Source of the DNA: Chrysomallon squamiferum
Lineage: Eukaryota; Mollusca; Gastropoda; Neomphalida; Peltospiridae
Direction of reading: 5' to 3'
Length of the DNA: 57,926 bases
NCBI GenBank assembly: GCA_012295275.1
Contig: CM022667.1
Span: 15,432,879 to 15,490,804 of the forward strand
Shown here: positions 1-12,983 of the stretch, one piece after another
Numbering within the stretch: the first letter of the stretch is position 1
How the letters are laid out: each line of letters starts with the position of its first letter
Translations under genes and position numbers: made by a program
The notes under the pieces: model-generated
What the model saw: only the letters and a program-made list of their open reading frames with translations
What the model was told of the DNA's origin: nothing
Databases searched by the model: none

Positions 1-184
1 GAGAGAGAGAGGTGTAAAACAAACAACAATATTAACAGTTATATAAGAGAGACGAAAGCTAAGAATAAATACATTTTATTTTCAATAAACAGAAAGTTTA
101 GAAAAGATTTCATTTTCTTGCTCGATTTGTATCATTATTACAAGTTGTTTCTTTTGATGTGATCTTTATCCTCAATTTCCTTCT
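1..184. other. 3' flank of G1 with polyadenylation signal
   Basis: The window opens inside a (GA)n tract (1-11), the same tract that separates gene pairs at 7714 and 15097, so another P-type gene probably lies to the left. The minus strand carries AATAAA at 80-75, about 105 bases past the G1 stop codon. The same signal sits at 15254-15249 behind G3. Nothing else is coding here. Confidence 0.6.
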
Positions 185-1842
185 TCAAGTAGATGTCGCA
201 GTATCAGCTGTTTCAGTTTCTATAAATAAATAAATAAATAATTAAATGCAAACAATAAATAAATAAAAAAAGAAATAATGAATAAACAAAAAATAGTTTG
301 ATAAACACAGAAATTTGTGTCGCTCAAAAAAAAAATACACTATCATCATTATCATCGTTGTCGAAGTTAACTATTTAAAATACAGTAGCACAACAGTTAT
401 ATTACATTTTACTAGAAAGAAAGCATTACAAACGTTACAGAATTACTAATTAAGAGATAAAGTACTATTATTTCAATTGAAATAGCTATTCCGTCACGTC
501 ATCTGTTTTTATGTTTCTGACACAAAAAAATATAATTAATGATAATAGTGACAAAATATACCTTTGCTTAATTCTGCTTCTGTTTCTGTCTCTTTCTTTT
601 GTTCCTCGTCAAGTTCAGTGTTCAATTCATTTTCCGCTTTTTTCTCTTCGCTGGATTCTTGTTTATCTTCAGCAGCCAGTTCAGACTCCATATCTTTCTC
701 TTCCTTCTCTTCTTTCTTAGATTCCTTTTCCAACTCCTTCGTTATCTCATCTTCTGCCTTTTTCTCTTCCTCTGCCATTTTCTCTTTGATATCTTTTTCC
801 ATTTTGTCGATGACGTCAGCGGCTTTGTTCAAAGAATCAGCTTCGGCAGTTTGTTTGTCTTTGAGGAGGAGATCTGCGATTTCTCTGAGCAGACCTGACA
901 CATCACCTAATCCCATACTAGATTGTCCATCACCACCTCCTAATCCCGAGCTAGATTGTCCATCACCTCCTCCTAATCCCATACCTGATAGTCCATCACC
1001 TCCTCCTAATCCCAAACCTGACAGACCATCACCTCCTCCCAATCCCATACCTGATAGTCCATCACCTCCTCCTAATCCCATACCTGATAGTCCGTCGCCA
1101 CCTCCTAATCCCATACCTGATAGTCCATCACCTCCTCCTAATCCCATACCTGATAGTCCATCACCTCCTCCTAATCCCAATCCCATACCAGAGAGTTCAT
1201 CACCTCCTCCTAATCCCAATCCCATACCAGAGAGTTCATCACCTCCTCCTAATCCCAAACCAGAGAGTCCATCATCTCCCAGTCCAATAGAGGCATCATC
1301 CAGATCTTTATCACTAGTGAGTAGCGCTAGAAGATCACCAATTTGGTCCGAGTCTATGCTTTTTTTACCATCTAAACGGAAAGAGAGAAATAAAAAATAG
1401 GGGTATAAAAAGAAAAAAAAAGTGTAAAAATAAAGATTTATTCAAATATGAAGCAAACAAAAAAAGTCTGAATTGGGCAATATTCGGAGATAGCATTAGC
1501 TTTTTAAGTATTGTTAACATTTTCATTATTATACCGACCGAAGAATTATCGTTTAACATGGGTTGTTTTAAAAAACTATGACTCTGTTTTTTGTTTGAAC
1601 GCGTGCAGTCTGTTTTAGAAATACTGATTATTTTTAGATTATAGTAAGCATAATATGATAAAAATATTTGAATTTGTTTAGAAAAATAATTGGCATTATA
1701 AATCTTTCTAATAAGTAATTGCTATATTTTCCATGCTTCTTGAATGTATGTCTGTTAAATACTTACCATCGCACTCAATAGTGATTCTGTAACTTAGAGT
1801 CGTCGCAACCAGAACACTCAAAATTAGGATAAAAGAATTCAT
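185..1842 (-). CDS. G1: secreted glycine-rich repeat protein with acidic helical tail
   Basis: Three coding exons on the minus strand: 1842-1767, 1371-562 and 219-185. All have GT-AG borders and join in frame to 306 residues. The ATG follows the acceptor AG directly. Residues 1 to about 18 are a signal peptide (MNSFILILSVLVATTLS). Residues 26-56 are a short acidic, Leu-rich head. Residues 57-182 are near-perfect units of the type MGLGGGDGLSG, the last two carrying Gln (DGQSS). Residues 183-295 are rich in Glu and Lys and look like a charged coiled coil. The last exon adds ETETADTATST. I do not recognise the family. The layout (secreted, repeats between non-repetitive ends) resembles silk, adhesive or matrix proteins in general, which is inference. 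It is expressed away from P1, behind the TATA promoter at 2379-2386. No break is seen. Confidence 0.8.
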
Positions 1843-2322
1843 CTGAAATAATAATAATAATAATAATAGTAATAATAATAATAATATAATAATAGTAGTA
1901 ATAATAAGTTGTAGTAGTAATAGTGGCTGTCATGGTAGTAGTTCTAGGTGTAGCATTATACTACTACTACTACTAATAATAATAATAGTAGTAGTAGTAG
2001 ATGTGCAAGCAATAATAGTAGTAACAGTAGTAATAGTAGTGGTAGTAGTCATAGTAGTAGTAATAGTTGTAGTAGTAGTAACAACCTGTATCTTTACAGT
2101 CATTTAAGCCAAAGTAATATTTAAAGCATCATCAACAATAACGACAATAAATACTATCATTATACTAAAAATAACGGCACCCATTAATGTGCTAAATATT
2201 TCCTATTGTCTTTCCGAGAACATGTTTTACACATTCCGTACTTTACCTGCTATTACTGAAAGCCTATGCATCTATTCATTTTTACTAATAAAATACATTG
2301 AAACATTCAGAACGTTACTCAC
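1843..2322. other. Intron 1 of G1 with TAA/TAG repeats
   Basis: This is the intron between the non-coding first exon and the signal-peptide exon. About 1850-2090 is imperfect (TAA)n and (TAG)n trinucleotide repeat. It gives open frames of Ser, Tyr or Val on both strands but no gene. The same repeat occupies this intron in G2, G3, G4 and G5. Confidence 0.6.
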
Positions 2323-2421
2323 CTTATCTGGTCAAAGCTGTAAAAAAGGATTGATACATTTTGGCTGTCTATCGCGATCTTATATACTTTAAAACCAGAT
2401 GTGACCAACGTTCAGACGTCA
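2323..2421 (-). promoter_or_regulatory. G1 promoter and non-coding first exon
   Basis: On the minus strand a CRE-like TGACGTCT (2421-2414) lies about 30 bases upstream of TATATAAG (2386-2379). A short first exon starting near 2355 ends at 2323 with a strong donor (AAG|GTGAGT). The intron runs to the AG directly before the G1 ATG. The block is nearly identical in front of all five G copies (10391, 17621, 27971 and 42960 regions), which supports function. The start site is inferred from TATA spacing. Confidence 0.7.
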
Positions 2422-3010
2422 TCATTTAATTACCAACTTCTGTCGTACTTATTATAATGACAATGACCAAACAATACAAACATCTTTTACATACATCATT
2501 AGGTTAATGTAGATTATAATTAAATTACAATGAACAAATAATAGCGAAACGCCTCTCTCTTTTGTTAAGTAAACACAGCTATAGAATGTTTTGACAACAA
2601 AGATACAGATGGCCGAATCTCTATTGGTATCATGTTTTGTTGTATCATCTGATTAACTGAGTGATCATTGTTAACAAAAAACTAAAGTGGTAATTGACTG
2701 TGACGACACGTGTTTCATTTTTCTCGTTAAATTGTGATGGATTTTAAAAATGTATATACAAGTATGTATTTTTAATTTGTGCTGATTGTACAATAGACGG
2801 TTGCCGTTTGTTATGTTACGTAGTGATGTAGACATTTTTTTATCATTATGGTAATAAAGACAAAAAATAAATTTTCCCACTTAGTTGTTATTTGTTATAT
2901 AATGTTGATGGTTTATTGTTACGACGATAATAATCTAATAATATTACTACTACCGACCCTATTACTATACTACTACTACTGCTGTTACTATTACAACTAC
3001 TGCTACTGCT
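2422..3010. other. G-P intergenic segment, no gene
   Basis: Upstream DNA of G1, recognisably copied at 10490-10960, 17720-18200 and 42440-42940. A deleted version lies near 27740-27970. I see no open frame of interest. The conservation reflects duplication and may include regulatory sites of the divergent pair. Confidence 0.5.
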
Positions 3011-3019
3011 GCGACTACT

Positions 3020-3047
3020 GCTGCCACTTCTACTACTACTACTACTG

Positions 3048-3114
<67 letters not shown>

Positions 3115-3115
3115 A
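3020..3115. repeat. (TAC)n trinucleotide tract
   Basis: Long TAC/TGC-type trinucleotide array directly beside the module-2 fossil. The same tract recurs beside the fossil at 10970-11275, 18210-18250, 27640-27730 and about 42415-42465. It creates false poly-Tyr, poly-Thr and poly-Ser frames. Confidence 0.9.
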
Positions 3116-3116
3116 C

Positions 3117-3245
3117 GTAATAAACATAACGGGTCCAACAATAGCTAGTGAAGAGGAAGAAATGAAAGCCCAGTTTAGCAAAAATTTCTCCAACGGGTCA
3201 TCTTCATTAGAAATATTTCAGTCAGTTTGTTCATTTTTTTCAAAT
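3117..3245 (+). pseudogene. Fossil of P-family module 2 (copy 1)
   Basis: The translation aligns in pieces with P1 residues of about 226-270 (the 'ISGPE...VKAKWYIKDYSKG' region). It is interrupted by stops and small deletions and has no signal peptide, PAN or EGF exon. It is more decayed than the four other fossils in the window. It is an isolated exon fragment, older than or independent of P1 at 4753. Confidence 0.6.
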
Positions 3246-4752
3246 ATGATTGTACCCATTGCTTTCTGTTCTTTAGGAACTATGTAGAAGTAATTAATAT
3301 TTTTTAATGGTAATAATATAGTTCTGCCATTATTATTTATTTTGTTATTGTTTTTGTTGCTGTTATTGTTGCTGCTTTATTATCATCATCATAATCATTA
3401 TTATTACTATTACTGCTACTGTTATTACTTCTATAACTACTGTAATAATTATTATTCTCATTCTTATTGTTGTTCCTGTTGTTATTATATACATTAATTT
3501 TCTTCTACATTACGCATTACATAAGTAAGTAAAGGAATCTACTGATTGTACTATGTAGACTTGATCCAGCTGTCTGTCAGAGACTTCTTAAAAACAGCAA
3601 CAAAAAACTAAAAATAACAACAACAATAAATATATATATGTGTGTGTGTGTCCCCCCCAAAAAAAAATCAGAAATATTTCTAAACACTTAAATAACACTT
3701 TTGTATAAAACAATAGAGAAAAAGATTACGATAATACAAGCAATTTTCTAATCTTTTATTACAGTTTTACCTTACATCTTATTCAAACTTTAGTTCTACC
3801 TTGTCGCAAGGAGCCCTGTTTTACTCTTTATGTGAAGACTTTGCTTATTGTTCTCCACATGAGTTCTGAATCGAGTAAACTTTTTGAACTGCTGCTACTT
3901 TTACACCATCGTGTGATACAGACGGGGCCATTTCAGCCATTATTAAATACTTAGTACGAAGAGATTAAGAAAGCTTCTGTTTTATTATTCTCGTCTGAGT
4001 TCAAAATCAGTACTCTTCAGTTTGTCTTGGAGAATTACACTTTTAACATATTTTTTTTATATCTGACAATAACACAAATCGATGTAAACGAGTAATAACG
4101 ATACCCAGTCAAAAAAAAAAAAAAAAAAGTGTAAGAAAATCAGCACTAACATTTAGTTTGGTTTACAATCAATTTTCACTGGAGACATTTCTGTAGAAAT
4201 GTTTTGACAATAACACATCAATAAACTGGTAGAAACATATCTGAATTGAGACAAAAAAACAAAACAAAAAAAACCCCCACAACTATTTAAAGTAAATTTG
4301 TACTAACAACACACAGTTATAATTGAAAATTCAAAGGCAATCGATACCTTTTTTATGGTACACAATTAATTTCCTTTGCAGCAGGGGGCTGAATAAAACA
4401 TCAAACGTATTCATATCCGCTGCTAACTTAGAATTTATTGTAGCATCCAGACAATAATTTAGTATTTCTTCATTTCATTCACCTCGAATGTTTTCATAAT
4501 GAACAATAAAAAAATTAAACAAAACTGCCTGTACTTTTTGCTTGGACTGTTAACTATCCATACACACATCACGATTGTTTATTTCGAGACAAATTGTTTA
4601 GTGATCGGAAGATATTTAGCTGATAACTACAATTCTATGACCACAGTTTGAAGAAACTATAATCTGTTATTCTAAACGAAATTCTATTTTGTAACAGGTA
4701 AAAACAACAGAAAGATCTGAAACATATTTATTGAGATACATACTCAGTGACG
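3246..4752. other. Upstream region of P1, no gene
   Basis: AT-rich, with TTA-type repeats (3330-3480) and A-runs near 4110 and 4250. It is paralogous, with indels, to 11433-12983, 18448-19534, 25819-27453 and 40702-42267. It must contain the P1 promoter, but I see no convincing TATA box. A 5' UTR border may exist near 4698 (aacag|gt), unproven. Confidence 0.5.
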
Positions 4753-7062
<2,310 letters not shown>

Positions 7063-7711
7063 TATAAATTAGAATGAATGGTTTTATTTAAAGAATTTTT
7101 CTCTATGATTTTTTCTCTATACTCATGTTCCTGTAAACTATCCTAGAACAAAATGTTATCTTCAAGCAAATGTAAGTTGTTAGTTTATTGGTATCGCACA
7201 TATGTACTTACGTACGAAGACAAAAAGCAAATTTGTAGCGTTTGTCCGAAAACTGGCACTACACTAATCCTGCTTTATTTTTATGTATGTATATATATGT
7301 ATGTGTCTCTGTGTATGAGTGTGTGTGTTTGTTTCTGTGTGTGTGTGTGTATGTGTGTGTGTACACATGTATAGTTTTGTGTGTGTGTATTAGAGTTTAT
7401 ATGTAATACATATCCAGAGAAGGGATACTGAGACATATCGGTGTGACAGTGTTTATATTTCTTTATATATCCAGAGAAGGGATAATAATAAAAAATTAGA
7501 ATGAAACGAAATTATTTTTTAAACTATTTTTGGTATATTTAGCTGTTATTATACATCGAAATGCTCATGTTTATAAACTATCCTAGAACAAAATTATTAT
7601 TATTAGGCATTTATTTGTTATTATTCATCTATCGCAGTGATAACATTTTATTTAAATTAACTGTAAAAAGTTTCATTTGTTTTGTCCAACCAGAAAACTT
7701 AGACACAATCC

Positions 7712-7713
<2 letters not shown>
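7063..7713. other. 3' region of P1
   Basis: Probable 3' UTR and flank. It is close to 14707-15096 (behind P2) and to 35877-36240 (behind P5), including a TG-rich tract (7280-7390). Possible AATAAA signals lie around 7486. No second gene is seen. Confidence 0.5.

Positions 7714-7801
<88 letters not shown>
7714..7801. repeat. (GA)n between P1 and G2
   Basis: Pure GA repeat at the convergent junction of P1 and G2. The equivalent tract lies at 15097-15181 between P2 and G3, and at 1-11. It marks the edge of the duplicated unit and could have promoted unequal exchange. Confidence 0.95.
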
Positions 7802-7806
<5 letters not shown>

Positions 7807-7967
7807 AACAGTTATTAGGAATAACATAAAAAGACGTAAGTTAAGAATAAATAACATTTTATTTTCAAGAAATAAAAAGTTTCGAAAAGAAGATTTTTTT
7901 TTTCGATTTGTATCATTATTACACAATTGTTTTCCTTTTGATGTGATCTTTATTCTGTATTTCCTTA

Positions 7968-8003
7968 TTTAAAGTAGATGATGCAGTATCAGTTGTTTCA
8001 ACA

Positions 8004-8035
<32 letters not shown>

Positions 8036-9854
8036 AAGAATAATTATCGAAATAAATAAAAAAAAGAAAATAATGAATAAACAAATAATATTTTGATAAA
8101 ACACAGTTTATTGTCTCTCACGTGAAAACGCACTATAATTATGATTACCATCGTCGGAGTTAACAATTCATAATACAGTAGCACAACAACTGTCTTATAA
8201 TTTTACTAGAACGAAACCATTACAAGCGTTCCAGAATAACTAATTAAGAGGTAAACTATTATTATTTCATTTTAAGTAGTTATACCTTCACATCACCTGT
8301 CTTTAACATTCTGACACACGAAAGCGATAATTAATGATAACAGTGAGAAAATATACCTTTGCTTAATTCTGCTTCTGTTTCTGTCTCTTTCTTTTGTTCC
8401 TCGTCAAGTTCAGTGTTCAATTCATTTTCCGCTTTTTTCTCTTCGCTGGATTCTTGTTTATCTTCAGCAGCCAGTTCAGACTCCATATCTTTCTCTTCCT
8501 TCTCTTCTTTCTTAGATTCCTTTTCCAACTCCTTCGTTATCTCATCTTCAGCCTTTTTCTCTTCCTCTGCCATTTTCTCTTTGATTTCTTTTTCCATTTT
8601 GTCGATGACGTCAGCGGCTTTGTTCAAAGCTTCAGCTTCGTCAGTTTGTTTGTCTTGAGGAGGAGGTCTGCGACATCTGACACATCTCCCATACTAGATT
8701 GTCCTGACACATCACCCTAATCCCATACTAGATTGTCCATCACCTCCTCCTAATCCCATACTAGATTGTCCATCACCTCCTCCTAATCCCATACCTGATA
8801 GTCCAGTCCATCCTAATCCCATACCTGAAATCCCATACCTGATAGTCCATCCCCTCCTCCTAATCCCATACCTGATAGTCCATCCCTCCCCAATCCCAGT
8901 CCCATACCTGATAGTCCACCACTTCCTCCTCCTCCTAATCCCATACCTGTAGTCCATCACCACCTCCTAATCCCCATACCTGATAGTCCATCACCTCCTC
9001 CCAATCCCATACCTGAAGTCCATCACCTCCTCCTAATCCCAGTCCCATACCTGATAGTCCATCACCTCCTCCTAATCCCAATCCCATACCAAGTTCATCA
9101 CCTCCTCCTAATCCCAAACCAGATAGTCCATCACCTCCTCCCAAGTCCCATACCTCCCAATCCCAAGCCCAATCCCATGAATAGTTCATCACCTCCTCCT
9201 AGTCCCAATCCCATACCAGAGAGTCCATCATCTCCCAGTCCAATAGAAGCATCTTCCAGATCTTTGTCACTAGTCAGTAGGGCTAGGAGATCACCAATTT
9301 GGTCCGAGTCTATGCTCTTTTTACCATCTAAACGGAGAGAGAGAGAAAGAAAACATATAATCAAACAAAGTTAAAAAATAAAGATTTATTCAAATATGAA
9401 GTCAACATAAAAAGTCTGGATTAGGCAATATTCGGACATAGCATTAACCGTTTAAGTATTGTTAAATTTTTTCATTATTATACCGATCAGAAGAATTAGT
9501 AAAAGAAAAAATATATACAGACGACTGATAACTGCAGTAGAAATTTATTCATGTTATAAAATGCATTGAAAATACTAATGTACAGTTCGTTTAACGAGCG
9601 TTGTTTGGAAAAGCACTCTATTTTAGAAATAGTGTTTATTTCTAGGTTATAGATTGTATTTTATGGGATAAAAATGTTTGAATTTGATTAGGAAAATAAC
9701 TGACATTATAATTCTTTCTAACAGGCAATTAGCATATTTTCCATGCTTCCTGAAAGTATGTCTCTATGAAATACTTACCATCACTCTCAATAGTGATTCT
9801 GTAACTTAGAGTTGTCGCAACCAGAACACTCAAAATTAGGATAAAAGAATTCAT
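7968..9854 (-). pseudogene. G2: glycine-rich repeat gene, frameshifted
   Basis: The signal-peptide exon (9854-9779) and both ends of the large exon (9327-8357) are well preserved. The acidic tail at 8357-8650 is almost identical to G1 and G3. The repeat array between is scrambled, with several indels that change frame, lost unit parts, and a one-base loss near 8656 (ctttgag to cttgag). The last exon is recognisable at about 8004-7968, but the acceptor AG present in G1 and G3 is gone. It is most likely a pseudogene. Because most damage is inside the repeats, poor consensus in a repetitive stretch could explain part of it. Confidence 0.7.
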
Positions 9855-9858
9855 CTGA

Positions 9859-9911
<53 letters not shown>

Positions 9912-10028
9912 CAACAACAAGAACAACAATAATGATAATAAATATAATAATAGAAGATGTAGTTGCAATAGAGGTTGTCGTAGTAGTAGTATTAGAGGTA
10001 GCATTAATAATAATAATAATAATAATAA

Positions 10029-10061
<33 letters not shown>

Positions 10062-10390
10062 CAGTAGTAGTAATCGTAGTGGTTGTGGTAGTAGCAGTAG
10101 TTATGGTATTAGTAGTACTAGTAATCTGTATCTTTACAATCATTTAAAAATAGTTATATTTAAAGCATCATCAACAATAACGATAATAAATACTATAACT
10201 ATAGAAACAATAAAATTCATTATACTTAGAACTGCTACCATTATTTTATCTAAATGTGCTAAATATTTCATATTGTCTTTCCAAGAAAATGTTTTAGACA
10301 TTTTGTACATTACCTACTATTACTGAAAGCCTATACGTCAATTCATTTTTACTAAATAAAATATATTGAAACATTTAGAACGTTACTCAC

Positions 10391-10490
10391 CTTATCTGGT
10401 CAAAGCTGTAAAAAAGGTTTGATACATTTTGGCTGTCTATCGCGATCTTATATACTTTAAAACCAGATGTGACCAACGTTCAGACGTCAT
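10391..10490 (-). promoter_or_regulatory. G2 promoter and first exon
   Basis: TATATAAG at 10454-10447, first-exon donor after 10391, CRE-like motif upstream on the minus strand. Same layout and near-identical sequence as the G1 block, kept although the G2 body is damaged. Confidence 0.65.
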
Positions 10491-10969
10491 CATTTAATTA
10501 CCAACTTCTGTCGTACTTATTATAATGACAATGACCACACAATACAAACATCTTTTACATACATCATTAGGTATATGTAGATTATAATTAAATTACAATG
10601 ACTAAGTAATGGCGAAACACCTCTGTCTTTTGTTAATAAACGTAACAAAGATGCACATGGTTGAATATCTTGTTATCTCTGTTGGTATCATGTTTTGTTG
10701 TGTCATCTGATTAACTGAGTGATCTTTGTTAACAGAAGAACTGAAATGGTAATTGACTGTGACCACACGTGTTTCATTTTTCTTGTCAAATTGTGTTGGA
10801 TTTTAAAAATGTATAGATATTTCTTTAATTTGTGCTGATTGTACCATAGACTGTTGCCATTGGTTATGCTGTTATTGTAATGAATATCAAAAAATAAATG
10901 TTACTTGTTGTTTGTTGTGATGTAATGTTGATGTGTATTGTTATGAAGACCTCGTAAAAGAAGACGACG

Positions 10970-10970
10970 A

Positions 10971-11034
<64 letters not shown>

Positions 11035-11117
11035 GCTGCTACTACTACTATTACTACTACTACTACTGCTTGTACTACCACTATTACTACTACTACTGCT
11101 GCTTGTACTACTACTAT

Positions 11118-11158
<41 letters not shown>

Positions 11159-11192
11159 TTACTACTACTACTGCTGCTTGTACTACCACTAT

Positions 11193-11224
<32 letters not shown>

Positions 11225-11275
11225 TTACTACTACTACTGCTGCTTGTACTACCACTATTACCACTACTACATGTG
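10970..11275. repeat. (TAC)n array with higher-order period
   Basis: About 300 bases of ACT/TAC triplets. The sub-block 'actgctgcttgtacta' returns several times, so the tract is a nested tandem repeat. It produces false Thr, Tyr and Val frames on both strands. Confidence 0.9.
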
Positions 11276-11432
11276 GCTGTTAGTAAGTATAACTGGTCCA
11301 GAGATAGCTAGTGACCAGGAAGAAATCAAACCCCAGTGGTTTAAAAAAGATTTCTCCAGCGGGATACCCTCATTAGAAAACGACAAAACTGGAAACTGTG
11401 TTTCAGGCAGTTTGTTCATTTTTCAAGACTGA
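11276..11432 (+). pseudogene. Fossil of P-family module 2 (copy 2)
   Basis: The frame runs LLVSITGPEIASDQEEI, then QWFKKDFSSGIPSLE, ending SGSLFIFQD and stop. It matches P1 residues of about 224-270 and P5 'AVDIAGPK...KWYVKDFSNG'. It has no upstream exon and is followed by unrelated DNA. The same frame and the same terminal stop occur in copies 3 and 4. Confidence 0.7.
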
Positions 11433-12983
11433 CAAATGTCTCCACAGCCAATGTTTAAGCAACTTCGAAGACTGTTCGCATCTAGAAAATATAACAGTCC
11501 CGTTGCTTTCTGTTCTTCATTAACTACGTAGAAGTAATTAATATTTTTCAGTGGTCATAATCTAGTTCTACCATTATTATTGTTGTTGTTGTTACTATTA
11601 TTATTATTATTATTATTACTTTTGTTATTGTAAGTATAATTGTTATCATTATTATTAATATTATTGTTGTAGTATTTGCTTCTTTATTATTATAATCATA
11701 ATCATTATTATTACAATTACTGCAACGACTACTAAATTAATAATTATTATCATTGTTGTTGTTGTTGTTATACACTTATATATTAATTCTTATATATCTT
11801 AATTTATTTCTATATTTATTACATAAATAAGGAGAGAAATCTACTGATTGCTCAACAACAACTAAAAGATATTCATAAAATAAATAAATAAATAAAAATA
11901 TTTAACAAAATAAACACACACTTTGCAAAACATTATTCAATAACACTTTAGTATCAAACGATAGAGAATGAATTACAATTTGTTACAGTTTTACGTTCTT
12001 CTCATTCAAACTGTACTTCGACAAGGAATTTTGTTTTGCTCTTTATCTGAAGATTTTGCCTATTGTTTTCTTTATGATATCTGAATTGTGTAAACTGTTT
12101 GAACTGCTGCTGTTTTTGCACAGTGGTGTGATATAGACAGGGTCATTTCTTCCATTATTAAGTATTTAGTAAGAAAAGGTTCAACAAGCTTTTGTTTTGT
12201 TATTTTCGCCTGAGTTCAAATAAGTACTATTCTTTTAAAAACAAAACGATGCAGGATATCAATAAATAATGAGCGAAGTCTGTTTTATTCAGGGATGCGT
12301 ATCGCTTTGAAGACTTTGTTGTTTGGTACATAAACATGTTCAGTAAAATTTAGGTTAAAAATAATTATGACAACAACAACATAAAAAGGATTTAAAATTA
12401 AATTTCTTTTTCTTTTTTTCGTTCTCTTTTTTCTTTTGGAAGAGCATTTTTACAACAAGTTTGTCTTGGTAAAATACATTTTTATAACTTTTTTTATATC
12501 TCTCAATAACACAGTTTAATGTAAATGAGGATTAACGATATTCAGTAAAAAAAAACTAAATCAAAGAAAATCAAAACTAACATTTTAAGGTTTGCAATGA
12601 ATTTTCACTTACATATAAAATGTATTCATATCTGCAGCAAGTTTAGACTTTATTGTAGCATCTAGACAATAATTTAATATTTCGTCATTTGATTTACCTG
12701 TAATGGTTTAATAAAAAAAAAAAAAAAAAAAAAAACAACAATAAATAGAGACAAATTCATCTACTTTATTGCTTTGACTTTTTATTACCCATTAAACTAT
12801 CACCATCGTTTGTCTCGAGACAGCCTGTCTAGTGATCGGAAGATATTTAGCTGATGACTACAATTCTATGACCACATTTTGAAGTAACTACACGCTGTTA
12901 TTCTAAATGAAATTGTATTTTCTAACAGGTGAAAACAACAGAAAGATCTGAAACATATTTACTGAGATACATACTCAGTGACG
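11433..12983. other. Upstream region of P2, no gene
   Basis: Paralogue of the P1 upstream region, with TTA repeats (11580-11770), (TAAA)n near 11880 and a poly-A run (12713-12735). No open frame of interest on either strand. Confidence 0.5.

Noticed and set aside
564-1400. Long Pro-rich frame opposite G1 (also 15739-16455, 29360-30466 and 43999-44739)
   Set aside because: It is the reverse complement of the Gly-rich array. The repeat has no antisense stops, and these frames have no signal peptide or splice logic of their own.
2848-3193. Poly-Tyr, poly-Ser, poly-Thr and poly-Val frames (also 10933-11283 and 49314-49583)
   Set aside because: They come from trinucleotide microsatellites or the 42-bp repeat and are in intergenic or intronic DNA.
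4747-4752. GTG at 4747 as the P1 start
   Set aside because: The ATG two codons later starts the signal peptide directly and is shared with P2, P3 and P4.
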